From: Halorientalis persicus
Lineage (GTDB): Archaea > Halobacteriota > Halobacteria > Halobacteriales > Haloarculaceae
Direction: 5' to 3'
Length of the DNA stretch: 64,000 nucleotides
Assembly (NCBI RefSeq): GCF_900110215.1
Contig: NZ_FOCX01000004.1
Span: 62,001 to 126,000 of the forward strand
The notes under the pieces were generated by a model. It worked only from the letters and a program-made list of their open reading frames with translations, searched no databases and was not told the origin of the DNA. The number at the start of each line of letters is the position of its first letter. Positions within the stretch are counted from its first letter, which is position 1. Positions 16,836-26,370 of the stretch are shown here, one piece after another. The position numbers and the translations under genes were made by a program.

Positions 16836-16958
16836 CTATACCGGGAACAGCGTCGGAAGCACTGATCCCCCGGCGAACTGGACCGCCGCGAGACCGAGTC
16901 CGAGCGCCAACAGCAGGAAGATCAGCACCCAGCTCAGTCGGATCGAGTCGTCTGCCAT
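16836..16958 (-). CDS. 40-residue single-pass membrane protein
   Basis: An ATG at 16958 opens a 40-codon frame ending at TAG (16836-16838), next to the argS stop on the other strand. The product has a polar N-terminus (MADDSIRLS), one strong hydrophobic helix (WVLIFLLLALGLGLAAVQF, residues 10-28) and a short tail GGSVLPTLFPV. The charge pattern and helix length fit a real micro-protein rather than chance sequence. It lies between argS and minD; no partner is evident. Function unknown. Confidence 0.55.
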   Translation of the reverse strand: MADDSIRLSWVLIFLLLALGLGLAAVQFAGGSVLPTLFPV

Positions 16959-17045
16959 ACCGAGACGTGGCAGGAGGGACGGTTTAGATGTACCGCTTCG
17001 AAAGAACGGGCGTGCGGCCCCGACGGGGGTGGCGGGTACAAATGG

Positions 17046-17888
17046 TTAGTTGAACAGGCCGAACACGCCTTCCTCGTCGTCCTCGTCGTCATCGCCGTCG
17101 TCGTCGCCCTCGCTCTCGTCGAGTGACTCTTCGTCCGTGTCGGGCGTCGCGCTCGGCTCGAACTCCTTGTCGGGTTCGACGCCGCCCTCGGTGTTTGCCT
17201 CGTAGATCTCTTCGAGCGTGGAGGCGAGGCGGCGGTAGGCCTCGGCGGCGTAGCTGTCCGGGTCGTTGATGAGCAGCGGTTCGTTCCGGGTCGCGTCCTG
17301 ATCCTCGGGGACGACCGCCAGCATCTCCATGTCGAGTTTGTCGGCGACCTCGGAGACGTTGGTATCGTCGTCGGCCCGCGTCAGCACTGCGCCGACGACG
17401 TCGCCGTCGATCCGCTCGGCCAGCTGGGCAGTCTTGATCGTGTCGCCGATGGCGACCTCGTCGGCGGTGGTGACGAGCAAGACGCCGTCGGCCAGTCCCA
17501 GTGGGACGGTCGTCTCGTGGCTCAACCCGGCTCCGGTGTCGATGAGGACGATCTCGTAGGCGGTCGAGAGCGCCTTGACGACCTTTCGGAGCTTCGCGGG
17601 GTCGGCGTCGGCGAAGGCCTCCAGGTTGCGCTCACCGGGGACCACGGTGATCCCGCCGGGCCCCTCGATAATCGCGTCGCTGACGGCCGCCTTGCCAGCG
17701 AGCACCTGATGGAGGCTCGGTGAGTGGTCCACGTCGAGCATCGCCCCCAGGTTCGCCATCCCCAGGTCGGCGTCGACCACGACCACGTCGTGGCCGGCGT
17801 CCTGGAGCGACACGGCGACGTTGATCGCCGTCGTGGTCTTCCCGACGCCGCCCTTCCCGCCTGCGATTGTGTAGACGTATCCCGTCAT
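17046..17888 (-). CDS. MinD/ParA-family ATPase
   Basis: 280-residue deviant Walker A ATPase (KGGVGKTT at residues ~10-17), with Walker B-like VVDADLGMANLG and VLIDTGAGLSHETT. This is the MinD/ParA family; haloarchaeal MinD homologues position chemoreceptor arrays and archaella rather than FtsZ (known for MinD4). Residues ~235-272 form an acidic Asp/Glu tail that ends in hydrophobic GVFGLFN, possibly a membrane or partner-binding tip (inference). The start is the ATG at 17888, giving the family N-terminus MTGYVYTIAGGKGG. A TTTATATG box lies ~35 nt upstream. Confidence 0.9.
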   Translation of the reverse strand: MTGYVYTIAGGKGGVGKTTTAINVAVSLQDAGHDVVVVDADLGMANLGAMLDVDHSPSLHQVLAGKAAVSDAIIEGPGGITVVPGERNLEAFADADPAKLRKVVKALSTAYEIVLIDTGAGLSHETTVPLGLADGVLLVTTADEVAIGDTIKTAQLAERIDGDVVGAVLTRADDDTNVSEVADKLDMEMLAVVPEDQDATRNEPLLINDPDSYAAEAYRRLASTLEEIYEANTEGGVEPDKEFEPSATPDTDEESLDESEGDDDGDDDEDDEEGVFGLFN

Positions 17889-17918
17889 ACTTCCTGTTAA
17901 CTTGGTACAGACAAGGGA

Positions 17919-17930
17919 AACATATAAACC
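17919..17930 (-). promoter_or_regulatory. TATA region of the MinD-like gene
   Basis: On the minus strand GGTTTATATG lies about 33-40 nt before the ATG at 17888. The flanking sequence to the ATG is AT-richer than the local average. Spacing predicts a short leader of roughly 5-10 nt. Confidence 0.5.
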
Positions 17931-18038
17931 CGTGCGTCTGACGGGCTTTATCCCTCGTCTACGACTGCGCCCCGCCCGGGACAACGGAACCGCCGCCACC
18001 GACACCCGGACGTCTGCTAGGTAGATACACGCCCGCAA

Positions 18039-18070
18039 TGGTTGAAAAGCGCCACGGTCCATTTCAACCA
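18039..18070. repeat. 9-bp perfect inverted repeat between minD and aRF1
   Basis: TGGTTGAAA (18039-18047) and TTTCAACCA (18062-18070) are separated by 14 bp. It lies about 90 bp upstream of the aRF1 start and 150 bp upstream of the divergent MinD gene. It could be an operator or an RNA stem. The rest of the 269-bp divergent interval (17889-18157) holds no gene I accept. Confidence 0.6.
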
Positions 18071-18157
18071 GTGATCATATGAAGGTATGTGACGCACTCG
18101 CGTGGCCGGCCCGCCCGGTCAACAGTTACTTACCGCCCATTCGGCTATACTGGAGTA

Positions 18158-19411
18158 ATGAGTAGCTCCGAGCAGGATCAGACGGACAAACAAAAATACG
18201 AGTTCAAGAAGGTCATCGAGGACCTGCGGGAGTACGAGGGGTCGGGGACGCAGTTGGTCACCATCTACATCCCCGACGACCGCCAGATCAGCTCCGTCGT
18301 CGAACACGTCACCCAGGAACACAGCGAGGCATCCAACATCAAGTCCAAGCAGACCCGGACGGCCGTGCAGGACGCCCTGACCTCGATCAAGGACCGCCTG
18401 CGCTACTACGACGTGTATCCGCCCGACAACGGGATGGTCATCTTCTCCGGTGCCATCGACACCGGCGGCGGCCGCACCGACATGGTGACGAAGGTGCTGG
18501 AGTCGCCGCCCCAGCCCATCGAGTCGTTCCGCTACCACTGCGATTCGGATTTCCTCACCGAACCGCTGGAGGAGATGCTCGGCGACAAGGGGCTGTTCGG
18601 CCTCATCGTGCTGGACCGGCGGGAGGCAAACGTCGGCTGGCTCAAGGGCAAACGGGTCGAACCCGTCAAGTCCGCCTCGTCGCTGGTCCCCGGGAAACAG
18701 CGCAAAGGTGGCCAGTCCGCACAGCGATTCGCCCGCCTGCGGCTGGAAGCCATCGACAACTTCTACCAGGAGGTCGCCGGCATGGCCGACGACCTGTTCG
18801 TCGACCAGCGCCACGAGATGGACGGCATCCTCGTGGGCGGCCCCTCCCCGACCAAAGACGAGTTCCTCGACGGCGATTACCTCCACCACGAACTGCAGGA
18901 CATGGTGCTGGGAAAGTTCGACGTGTCCTACACCGACGAGTCCGGCCTCTACGATCTCGTCGACGCCGCCCAGGACATCTTAGACGAGTACGAGGTGATG
19001 CAGGACAAATCGGAGATGGAGGAGTTCTTCAAGGAACTCCACGACGGCGATCTCGCGACCTACGGGTTCGAGGCCACCCGCGAGAACCTGATCATGGGCG
19101 CGGTCGACCGCCTGCTCATCTCCGAGGACCTGCGCCAGGACGTGATCACCTACGAGTGTCCCAACGGTCACGAGGAACGCGAGGTCGTCGAGCGCCGCGA
19201 GGACACACCCGATCACGACTGCTCGCGCTGTGGCGAGACCGTCGCCGCCGACGACGCCGAGCGTGAGGACCTCATCGACCACCTCATGGAGATCGCCGAC
19301 CAACGGGGCACCGAGACGAAGTTCATCTCCACCGACTTCGAGAAAGGCGAACAGTTGCTGAACGCCTTCGGCGGCGTCGCCGGCATCCTCCGGTACGACA
19401 CTGGCGTCTGA
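18158..19411 (+). CDS. prf1: peptide chain release factor aRF1
   Basis: Recognises all three stop codons and releases the nascent peptide. The 417-residue protein has the decoding loop NIKS (in ASNIKSKQT), the peptidyl-tRNA hydrolysis motif GGQ (KGGQSAQRF), and a C-terminal eRF3-contact domain with a zinc-ribbon-like CPNGHEE...CSRCGE pattern. Length matches archaeal aRF1. The start is the ATG at 18158; an in-frame region upstream has no family similarity. A GTTACTTA box ~30 nt upstream suggests a leaderless mRNA. Confidence 0.97.
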   Translation: MSSSEQDQTDKQKYEFKKVIEDLREYEGSGTQLVTIYIPDDRQISSVVEHVTQEHSEASNIKSKQTRTAVQDALTSIKDRLRYYDVYPPDNGMVIFSGAIDTGGGRTDMVTKVLESPPQPIESFRYHCDSDFLTEPLEEMLGDKGLFGLIVLDRREANVGWLKGKRVEPVKSASSLVPGKQRKGGQSAQRFARLRLEAIDNFYQEVAGMADDLFVDQRHEMDGILVGGPSPTKDEFLDGDYLHHELQDMVLGKFDVSYTDESGLYDLVDAAQDILDEYEVMQDKSEMEEFFKELHDGDLATYGFEATRENLIMGAVDRLLISEDLRQDVITYECPNGHEEREVVERREDTPDHDCSRCGETVAADDAEREDLIDHLMEIADQRGTETKFISTDFEKGEQLLNAFGGVAGILRYDTGV

Positions 19412-19533
19412 TCCCGGAACCTGCTCCACGGGACGCCTGCCCCGCCCGCCGCCTCGATCACGGACTGTTCTCGACGTGTCGCTCAGCGATAAAGTCGAAA
19501 TACTGATAGCAGTGCGCAGTCCACTCCTCGCCG

Positions 19534-20445
19534 ATGCCGACGTTTCCACACGGGGAACGGCCGTCGGTCGTCGTGGGACGGTTGGGGACGCCCGACGAGT
19601 CCGCAGTGCAAACGGTGGCGACCGCTTACGAGGACGCGTTCGGGGCGACGGTTCGGACCGAACCGGTCGACTTACCCGAGGAGGCGCTCGAAGACGGCGA
19701 GATCATGTACTACGACCGGGCAGTCAGGGAGGTGGCGAATCAGGTCGATGCGGACCAGTGTCTCGCCGTCACGGACCGGCGGATCTGGCGACACGACGAC
19801 GAGACGCAGTTCACACTGTCGCGCCAGGGCGGCGAGGCCGCCGTCGTGTCCACCGCTGGACTCCCCGACGACGGTCGGCGGACGGAGCGGCTGGGGAAGC
19901 TGACCCGGGCAGTCGCCGGCGCGCTGTACGGCAGCGACTGGCACGAGGGCTGCGTCGTCGACGACGTGACGACCCTCGCCGAACTGGACGGCAACCCGGA
20001 GTCGTACTGTTCGACCTGCCGAACCGCCTACGAGTCCGACGAGTGGGCACCGACCGCGCCGGCCTGGATCGTCGGCCCCCACGACTCCGTCCGGGCCAAC
20101 CACGAGTGGGCGCAGTCGCTCGACGACGGCGGTCTGCGGTCGAAACTGCCGTGGCTGCCGGAGCTCCCCTCGCTCCCGCGCTCGGTGCGAGCGACGATCC
20201 ACGAGGGCTATCGGGTCGTCCGGTTCTGGTGGCTCGTCCTGACGTACTTCGCCGCGGTCCTGCTGGTGCTGGTCGCGCTGATCGGCGGCTACGAGACGCT
20301 GATCGGCTCGCCGTCCGACCAGATCACGTGGGGGCTGGCCGTCGCGAGTCTGCTCCTCGGGTTTTTCGTCCACGCCGTCCTCCGGGGGCTGGCCGAGGGC
20401 GTCTATTTGGGGCTGGTCGGTGACGTCGAGGAGCTAGAGGAATAG
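19534..20445 (+). CDS. membrane protein resembling an inactivated archaemetzincin
   Basis: 303 residues. The first ~165 resemble the archaemetzincin (AmzA) zinc-protease fold: a beta-strand start, YDRAVREVANQV, AVTDRRIW, and a helix followed by a YCSTC pair. The zinc motif HExxHxxGxxH is replaced: aligning the Lys before it puts Ala126, Ala130 and Trp136 at the three histidines, while both glycines (129, 133) are kept. Two hydrophobic helices follow (~230-252 and ~266-290), absent from ordinary archaemetzincins. Homology is my inference from pattern; function unknown. Confidence 0.6.
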   Translation: MPTFPHGERPSVVVGRLGTPDESAVQTVATAYEDAFGATVRTEPVDLPEEALEDGEIMYYDRAVREVANQVDADQCLAVTDRRIWRHDDETQFTLSRQGGEAAVVSTAGLPDDGRRTERLGKLTRAVAGALYGSDWHEGCVVDDVTTLAELDGNPESYCSTCRTAYESDEWAPTAPAWIVGPHDSVRANHEWAQSLDDGGLRSKLPWLPELPSLPRSVRATIHEGYRVVRFWWLVLTYFAAVLLVLVALIGGYETLIGSPSDQITWGLAVASLLLGFFVHAVLRGLAEGVYLGLVGDVEELEE

Positions 20446-21183
20446 CTGCGCGATGCCGGTGAGCCAGAGGAAGGCGGCGAGGCCGCCGGTCCCGACGACG
20501 GCCCCCACGGTGACCGACTTCGCCAGCGTGAACCGTCGCTCGCGGAGGAGCGTCGCCGTGGACTTGTTCGAGAGGAACCCGTCGTCGCCGGCGACCAGCA
20601 CGACCCCCTTCTCGCCCGCGCCGGCCTCGCGCTCCGGGTCCGGTTCGACCGTCCCGTAGGCGTACACCTCGTCCCCGTCCCGGAGGAACTCGTATCGGAA
20701 CTCCCGGTCACGGCGCATCCCCTGGTCGGGCAGGTCGTGTTCCTCGGCGAACGCGACGGCTCCCTCCGGCGGATCGTCGTAACTCTTGACCGACAGGGAG
20801 CCGGTCCGATCGTCCGTCAGGTCGAACTCGAACCCGTCGAGGTCGACCCGGATCCGCCCCTCGTCGGTCGTCACGAACAGTCTGGCCGCCTCCCGCTCCT
20901 CGTGGACCGGGAGCGTGTCGGTGCTGTCGACCACCTCGAGGTCGTAGCAGACACACTGCTGGTCCGCGACGGGAACGGCACAGTCCCGCTCGGCCCCCGC
21001 CAGTCGACCGACCACCGCGGCCTCGCCGATCGAGACGGCGTCGAGCGACGCGATCGGGACGTCGTGCAGTGCGGTCGCCTGCCGCCACCGCCGGAACCCC
21101 TCGCCGACGCGGGCCAGCCCGAACAGGACCGCGAGCAACGACCCGCCGATCAGGCCCAGATACAGGGCGTACGCGAACACCAT
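20434..21183 (-). CDS. GIDE-domain (E3-ligase-like) membrane protein
   Basis: 249 residues. An N-terminal membrane helix (YALYLGLIGGSLLAVLFGL) is followed by a GIDE/MULAN-type domain (SIGEAAVVGRLAGAE near residue 50, then a YDLEVVDS strand and FEFDLTDDRTG) and a C-terminal membrane segment (GAVVGTGGLAAFLWLTGI). Despite the family name in eukaryotes there is no RING domain here. The start ATG overlaps the lemA stop by 1 nt (TCATGA-type junction), so the two are translationally coupled. Its 3' end overlaps the end of the convergent gene at 19534-20445 by 12 bp. Confidence 0.78.
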   Translation of the reverse strand: MVFAYALYLGLIGGSLLAVLFGLARVGEGFRRWRQATALHDVPIASLDAVSIGEAAVVGRLAGAERDCAVPVADQQCVCYDLEVVDSTDTLPVHEEREAARLFVTTDEGRIRVDLDGFEFDLTDDRTGSLSVKSYDDPPEGAVAFAEEHDLPDQGMRRDREFRYEFLRDGDEVYAYGTVEPDPEREAGAGEKGVVLVAGDDGFLSNKSTATLLRERRFTLAKSVTVGAVVGTGGLAAFLWLTGIAQLFL

Positions 21184-21776
21184 CAGTCCTCGTCGGACAG
21201 CGAGAGTCGGTCTCCCACGTCGACGCCCTCGCGGGCCGACGCCGACGCCACGAACGGCGTCTTGGACGTGTACCCGTAGTAATCTGCGACGAAGCGCTCG
21301 GGAACCCGTTTCAACCGCGTGTTGTACGCCCGGACCGCGTCGTTGTACTGCTCGCGCCGGTTCTCGATGCGCTGTTCGATGGTCCGGATGCTGTCGCTGA
21401 GTTCGTCGAACCGCTCGCTCGACGCCAGATCCGGGTACTCCGTCGAGAGATCGTACACTTCGTCCAGCGACGATCGGAGCGCGACGACGGCGTCCGCAGC
21501 CTCGTCGGGATTGCTCGCTTCGACCACTCGCTCCCTGGCTTCGATGACGTCCTCCAGCACGTCCTGTTCGTGGGAGACGTGTTCGCGCGTCAGGTCGATG
21601 AGGTCCCCTACTTCCCCCGCTCGCCGCTCCAGTAGCACGTCGATGTCGCTCCACGCTTTCTCGCAGCGCTCGTGTGCCTCGACGACGTTGTTGTGTGCGC
21701 TCCCGAGGTACTTGACGACGCTGTAGGCGAGCACGACGAGCCCGAATCCCAGCACGACGGTGGCGAAATCGACCAT
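21183..21776 (-). CDS. lemA: LemA family protein
   Basis: 197 residues. One N-terminal transmembrane helix (VVLGFGLVVLAYSVVKYL), then the long helical LemA domain with the hallmark HNNVVEAHERCEKAWSDIDV and the C-terminal YNDAVRAYNTRLKRVPERFVA. LemA proteins are membrane-anchored helical bundles, often next to GIDE-like or HtpX-like genes; their role is not settled. Here the GIDE-like gene overlaps the stop codon, so they probably act together at the membrane. Confidence 0.92.
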   Translation of the reverse strand: MVDFATVVLGFGLVVLAYSVVKYLGSAHNNVVEAHERCEKAWSDIDVLLERRAGEVGDLIDLTREHVSHEQDVLEDVIEARERVVEASNPDEAADAVVALRSSLDEVYDLSTEYPDLASSERFDELSDSIRTIEQRIENRREQYNDAVRAYNTRLKRVPERFVADYYGYTSKTPFVASASAREGVDVGDRLSLSDED

Positions 21777-21908
21777 TCCTACCGGACGATTACGGGTAGG
21801 ATAGTTGAAAGTTTCCTCGATTCCGTGTATCGACTCGCGGCGTCCCGGCTCCCGGGGTGTCTTCGAGACGTGTCACCCGCCGGCATTCGTGCCGGCGGCG
21901 GCGAGCCG

Positions 21909-22301
21909 TCACTCCAGCAACTGTTCGAGCTGCTGTCGCCGCCCCTGCAGGTCGATTCGGCTGTCGACACTCCCCGTCGTCGCGAGTCGGTCCAGCACCA
22001 GCAGTGGATCAGTCCCGGCTTCCTCGACCGCCGCGAACAGCTCCGCGATCTCCGAGCGGTTGAGCGCCAGCGAGTCCAGCAGCCCGATCGCGATCACCAT
22101 CGGTACCGCCGCGTCACCCTCGGGGAACGGCTCACCGATCTCCCCGAAATCGGGCGTCGTCGACGGCGGCTCCGGGTCCGGTTCGAGTGTGAGACAGGTC
22201 GGACAGATCGCCGCGCCCGGCGAGTCCTCCGGGAGGTGTGGTCGCCACTCGTCGGCCACCGGGAACCGCAACAGCGGCGTCTGACAGTGTGGACAGTTCA
22301 T
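21909..22301 (-). CDS. zinc-ribbon DUF6276-type protein
   Basis: 130 residues. The N-terminus has two Cys pairs (MNCPHCQTPL and ICPTCLTL) that form a likely zinc ribbon. The remainder is a helical haloarchaeal domain (PMVIAIGLLDSLALNRSEI) ending in a Gln-rich helix. It looks like the haloarchaeal DUF6276 family; function unknown. It lies between lemA and atpD on the same strand, 39 bp after atpD ends. Confidence 0.75.
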   Translation of the reverse strand: MNCPHCQTPLLRFPVADEWRPHLPEDSPGAAICPTCLTLEPDPEPPSTTPDFGEIGEPFPEGDAAVPMVIAIGLLDSLALNRSEIAELFAAVEEAGTDPLLVLDRLATTGSVDSRIDLQGRRQQLEQLLE

Positions 22302-22340
22302 AACTCCAAAAGGACCGGCCAGCGGAAAAGGCTATCCCGA

Positions 22341-23033
22341 TTAATCGTCGGCCGGAACGGTCTCGGCCTCTTGCTCGGCCGCCTCGGCCTCGCGTTCTTC
22401 TTTCTCCTCCTCTTCTTTCTTGGCCTTGATCTTTTTCATCCGGAAGATCTCCTCACGTTCCTGCTCTTCGAGTTTCTGCTCGATGTACTCCTGATTCTCC
22501 TTGAGTTCGGGCAGGAGCTTGAACTCCAGAGCGTTGACGCGGCGCTTGGTGGTCTCGATCTCCTCGAGCATCTTCTTCATCGCCGTCTCGACCTCCGCGG
22601 CGAGGATGATCGTCTCCAGCAGTTCCTCGTAGGCCTCGGCGGTCTCGTCGATGCGCGCGCTCGTCCCGAGGACGCCGTAGCCCCGCTCGTCGAGGCTCTT
22701 TTTGACCTTGGAGGACTCGATCTGGGGGACGACCACGCCCATGATGTTCTTCGATTCAGTCGTGAGTTCCGGGTGTTCCTTCAGCGCGGCGGCCGCCCCT
22801 CGCACGGCCACGTCGCCCTCCATCGCGCGGGCCATGTTGATCTTGCGCTGGGCCTGCTCGTAGTTCTCGTTGAGGTCCGAGCGCACGTCCTGGGCCTGGT
22901 CCAGAATGTCCATGAACTCCATGATGAGGCCGTCACGCTTCTTCTCGAGCGTGTCGTGACCCTGCTCGGAGAGTTCGATCCGGTCCTCGATCGCCATGAG
23001 GTTCTTCCGGGTCGGTTTGACGTCCTTAGCCAT
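22341..23033 (-). CDS. atpD: A-type ATP synthase subunit D
   Basis: Central-stalk subunit that rotates inside the A3B3 headpiece. 230 residues, almost wholly helical coiled coil, starting with the conserved [32 protein letters not shown]-type N-terminus (only partly quoted here: [14 protein letters not shown]). The long C-terminal Lys/Glu coiled coil ends in an acidic tail. It is last in the operon, 152 bp after atpB; this interval contains a TGTAAAGAG box ~35 nt before its ATG and so perhaps its own promoter. Confidence 0.95.
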   Translation of the reverse strand: MAKDVKPTRKNLMAIEDRIELSEQGHDTLEKKRDGLIMEFMDILDQAQDVRSDLNENYEQAQRKINMARAMEGDVAVRGAAAALKEHPELTTESKNIMGVVVPQIESSKVKKSLDERGYGVLGTSARIDETAEAYEELLETIILAAEVETAMKKMLEEIETTKRRVNALEFKLLPELKENQEYIEQKLEEQEREEIFRMKKIKAKKEEEEKEEREAEAAEQEAETVPADD

Positions 23034-23185
23034 TACCGGGCGTTACCGACCCAGGCGGTTAACTCTTTACAGACCGCGCGCACGCGGGAACGACGGCCGC
23101 TCGCCTCCGAACCGCGGACCCCCGTCTCGATTCGGGCCGTGATCGTCCGACGCCGCGAAAGATACGAAAAGTGGAACGAAGACGG

Positions 23186-24607
23186 TTACTCCTCGGCTTC
23201 GACGGTTTCGGCCGACTCGCCCTCGACGTAGTGTTCCTCGATGAGGTCCTCGTCGACGCGGTTGAGCTCTTCTTTGGGGAACATCGAGAGCAGTTCCCAG
23301 CCCAGGTCCAGCGTCTCTTCGAGGTCGCGGTTCGTCTGGAAGCCCTGCTGGACGAACTCCTCCTCGAAGCGGTCGGCGAAGTCGAGATAGAGGTTGTCAC
23401 GTTCCGAGAGGGCCTCGCGGCCGACGATGTTCACGAGGTCGCGCAGGTCCTCACCTTCCGCGTAGGCGGCGTACATCTGGTTGGAGATGTCACCGTGGTC
23501 CTCGCGGGTCAGGCCCTCGCCGATCCCGTCGTCCATCAGCCGCGAGAGGCTGGGCAGGACGTTGACCGGCGGTTCGACACCCTGACTGTTGAGGTCACGG
23601 TCGACGTAGATCTGTCCCTCCGTGATGTAACCCGTCAGGTCCGGGATCGGGTGGGTGTCGTCGTCGCCGGGCATCGTCAGGATCGGGATCTGCGTGACAG
23701 AGCCCTCCTTGCCCTCGATACGGCCGGCCCGCTCGTAGAGCTGGGCCAGGTCCGTGTACATGTACCCGGGGTAGCCACGGCGGCCGGGGACCTCCTCCCG
23801 TGCGGCACCGATCTCGCGCAGTGCCTCACAGTAGTTGGTCATGTCCGTCAGGATGACGAGGACGTGGTAGTCCTTCTCGAAGGCGAGGTACTCGGCGGTG
23901 GTCAGCGCGAGTCGCGGCGTGACCGTCCGCTCGACCGCGGGGTCGTCCGCGAGGTTCATGAAGACGACCGAGCGTTCCAGCGCGCCGGTGCGCTCGAAGT
24001 CGTCCATGAACTCGTTGGCCTCCTCCTGGGTGATACCCATCGCGCCGAAGATCACTGCGAACTCCGACCCTTCGTCGTCGTCGCCCTCCTCCTCTTCCGG
24101 CACGGTCGCCTGCCGGGCGATCTGGAGTGCGAGGTCGCTGTGGGGCAGTCCCGACGCCGAGAAGATCGGGAGCTTCTGGCCCCGGACCAGCGTGTTCATA
24201 CCGTCGATGGCGGAGACGCCGGTCTGGATGAACTCCTCGGGGTACTCCCGGGAGTAGGGGTTGATCGCCTCGCCGACGATCGGTCGTTCCTCGTCCGGTT
24301 CGATCTCGGGGCCGCCGTCGATGGGCTCACCGGTCCCTGAAAGGACGCGCCCGAGCAGGTCCTCGGTGAGCTTCATCTGCATGGTCTCACCGAGGAAGCG
24401 GACCGACGAGTTCCGGTCGATCCCTTCGGTTCCCTCGAACACCTGGATCGCGACGAACTCGCTCGTGCTCTCGAGTACCTGGCCGCGACGGGTCTCGCCG
24501 TCGCCGGTCTCGATCTCGACGATCTCGTCGTACCCGACGGGTTCGTCGACCTCGGCGAACACTAGCGGACCGCTGATCTCCGTGATGGTCTGGTATTCTT
24601 TCTGCAT
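23186..24607 (-). CDS. atpB: A-type ATP synthase subunit B
   Basis: Non-catalytic nucleotide-binding subunit alternating with A in the headpiece. 473 residues from the ATG at 24607. The P-loop position carries [19 protein letters not shown], the degenerate form typical of B. Also [24 protein letters not shown] and the C-terminal [16 protein letters not shown]. The start overlaps the atpA stop by 1 nt (TAATG). Confidence 0.97.
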   Translation of the reverse strand: MQKEYQTITEISGPLVFAEVDEPVGYDEIVEIETGDGETRRGQVLESTSEFVAIQVFEGTEGIDRNSSVRFLGETMQMKLTEDLLGRVLSGTGEPIDGGPEIEPDEERPIVGEAINPYSREYPEEFIQTGVSAIDGMNTLVRGQKLPIFSASGLPHSDLALQIARQATVPEEEEGDDDEGSEFAVIFGAMGITQEEANEFMDDFERTGALERSVVFMNLADDPAVERTVTPRLALTTAEYLAFEKDYHVLVILTDMTNYCEALREIGAAREEVPGRRGYPGYMYTDLAQLYERAGRIEGKEGSVTQIPILTMPGDDDTHPIPDLTGYITEGQIYVDRDLNSQGVEPPVNVLPSLSRLMDDGIGEGLTREDHGDISNQMYAAYAEGEDLRDLVNIVGREALSERDNLYLDFADRFEEEFVQQGFQTNRDLEETLDLGWELLSMFPKEELNRVDEDLIEEHYVEGESAETVEAEE

Positions 24608-26367
24608 TAGTAGAGCTCCCTGAGCTGTTCGGTCATGTCGTCTTCCAGTTCCTCGACGTACGCTTCCCACTCTTCCTGCACACCGATACGGTTGAGCCGC
24701 GGCGCGGCGTCGATGTCCGTGATCTCCTCGACCGGAACGCCGGCCTCGAGCGCCTCGAAGGCCTCGTCGTTGAGGGTCTTGATGGCACCGAGGATGGCGT
24801 AGGTCTTCTCGGGCTCACAGAAGGTGTCGGTGTCGTGGAACGCGTCCTGCTGGAGCCAGGCTTCACGCAGGTAGCGTGCGATCTCCAGCGTCAGCTGTTG
24901 ATCCTCCGGCAGGGCGTCCTTCCCGACGAGCTGGACGATCTCCTGCAGTTCCGTCTCCTCGTCGAGTACGTCGATGGCCCACTGGCGCTGTTCGGCCCAG
25001 TCGCCCGCGACGTTGTCCTCGAACCACGGGTCGAGCTGATCCCGGTACAGCGAGTAGGACTCGTTCCAGTTGATCGCCGGGAAGTGCCGACGCTCCGCGA
25101 GGTCGGCGTCCAGCGCCCAGAACGTCTTGACGATCCGCAGGGTGTTCTGGGTGACCGGCTCCGAGAAGTCTCCGCCCGGCGGGCTGACCGCGCCGATCGC
25201 CGAGACCGAGCCCTCGGTGCCGTTGATGTTCTGGAAGTAGCCGGCCCGCTCGTAGAACTCCGCGAGGCGGGCGGCCAGGTACGCCGGGTACCCCTCCTCG
25301 CCGGGCATCTCCTCCAGCCGCGAGGAGATCTCCCGCATGGCCTCGGCCCACCGTGAGGTGGAGTCGGCCATCAGCGCCACGTCGTAGCCCATGTCCCGGA
25401 AGTACTCCGCGATGGTGATCCCGGTGTAGATACAGGACTCACGGGCTGCCACGGGCATATTCGAGGTGTTCGCGATGAGGCACGTCCGGTCCATCAGCGC
25501 GTTCCCGGTCGTGGGGTCTTCCAGTTCCGGGAAGTCCTCGATCACTTCTGTCATCTCGTTGCCACGCTCGCCACAGCCGACGTAGACGACGATGTCCGCG
25601 TCGGCCCACTTGGCGAGCTGGTGCTGGGTGACCGTCTTCCCGGAGCCGAACGGACCGGGAATCGCGGCCGTCCCACCCTTCGCGATGGGGAACAGACCGT
25701 CGAGGATGCGCTGGCCCGAGACCAGCGGGGTCGTCGGGGTCTGTTTCTCGTCGGCGGGGCGCTGGGAGCGGACGGGCCACTCCTGGTGCATCGTAATCTC
25801 CTCGCCGTTGTCCAGTTCGACGACGGTGTCCTCGACGGTGTAGTCGCCCGACTGTACGTCGACGACTTCCCCGCCCTCGTAGTCGGGGGGCACCATCACC
25901 TTGTGGTCGATGCTGGGCGTCTCGGGCACGATCCCGACGATGTCGTTGGGACCGACTTCGTCGCCTTCGGCGACCTCGGGGTTGAACTCCCAGGTCTTCT
26001 CCAGGTCGATCCCCGGCGCGTCGACACCGCGGTCGAGGAACGCACTGCCCATCTTCTCTTCGAGCACGTCGAGGGGCCGCTGGACGCCGTCGTAGATGGC
26101 GTCGAGCATTCCGGGTCCGAGGTCGACGCTGAGGGGCGCGCCCGTCGACTCGACGGGTTCGCCCGGGGAGACCGCGGAGGTCTCCTCGTAGACCTGGATG
26201 GTCGTGATGTTGCCCTCGATCTCGATGACTTCGCCCATCAGTCCCTCGTGACCGACGTAGACCACGTCGTTCATCTTCGCGTCGAGGTCTACCGCCGTCA
26301 CGACGGGACCGCTTACGCTCTCGATCTGTCCGTCTTCGCGGACGTCGGATTCTGTCGCTTGACTCAT
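24607..26367 (-). CDS. atpA: A-type ATP synthase catalytic subunit A
   Basis: Catalytic subunit of the proton-coupled ATP synthase. 586 residues with Walker [16 protein letters not shown], Walker B-type [19 protein letters not shown] and the A-subunit-specific non-homologous region (residues ~110-200). No intein is present. It follows atpF by 3 bp and overlaps atpB by 1 nt. Confidence 0.98.
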   Translation of the reverse strand: MSQATESDVREDGQIESVSGPVVTAVDLDAKMNDVVYVGHEGLMGEVIEIEGNITTIQVYEETSAVSPGEPVESTGAPLSVDLGPGMLDAIYDGVQRPLDVLEEKMGSAFLDRGVDAPGIDLEKTWEFNPEVAEGDEVGPNDIVGIVPETPSIDHKVMVPPDYEGGEVVDVQSGDYTVEDTVVELDNGEEITMHQEWPVRSQRPADEKQTPTTPLVSGQRILDGLFPIAKGGTAAIPGPFGSGKTVTQHQLAKWADADIVVYVGCGERGNEMTEVIEDFPELEDPTTGNALMDRTCLIANTSNMPVAARESCIYTGITIAEYFRDMGYDVALMADSTSRWAEAMREISSRLEEMPGEEGYPAYLAARLAEFYERAGYFQNINGTEGSVSAIGAVSPPGGDFSEPVTQNTLRIVKTFWALDADLAERRHFPAINWNESYSLYRDQLDPWFEDNVAGDWAEQRQWAIDVLDEETELQEIVQLVGKDALPEDQQLTLEIARYLREAWLQQDAFHDTDTFCEPEKTYAILGAIKTLNDEAFEALEAGVPVEEITDIDAAPRLNRIGVQEEWEAYVEELEDDMTEQLRELY

Positions 26368-26370
26368 AAT

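Noticed and set aside
18079-18165. 28-codon ORF (MKVCDALAW...) upstream of aRF1
   Set aside because: It overlaps the aRF1 start, has no recognisable composition, and the aRF1 TATA-like box lies inside it. Too weak to call a gene.
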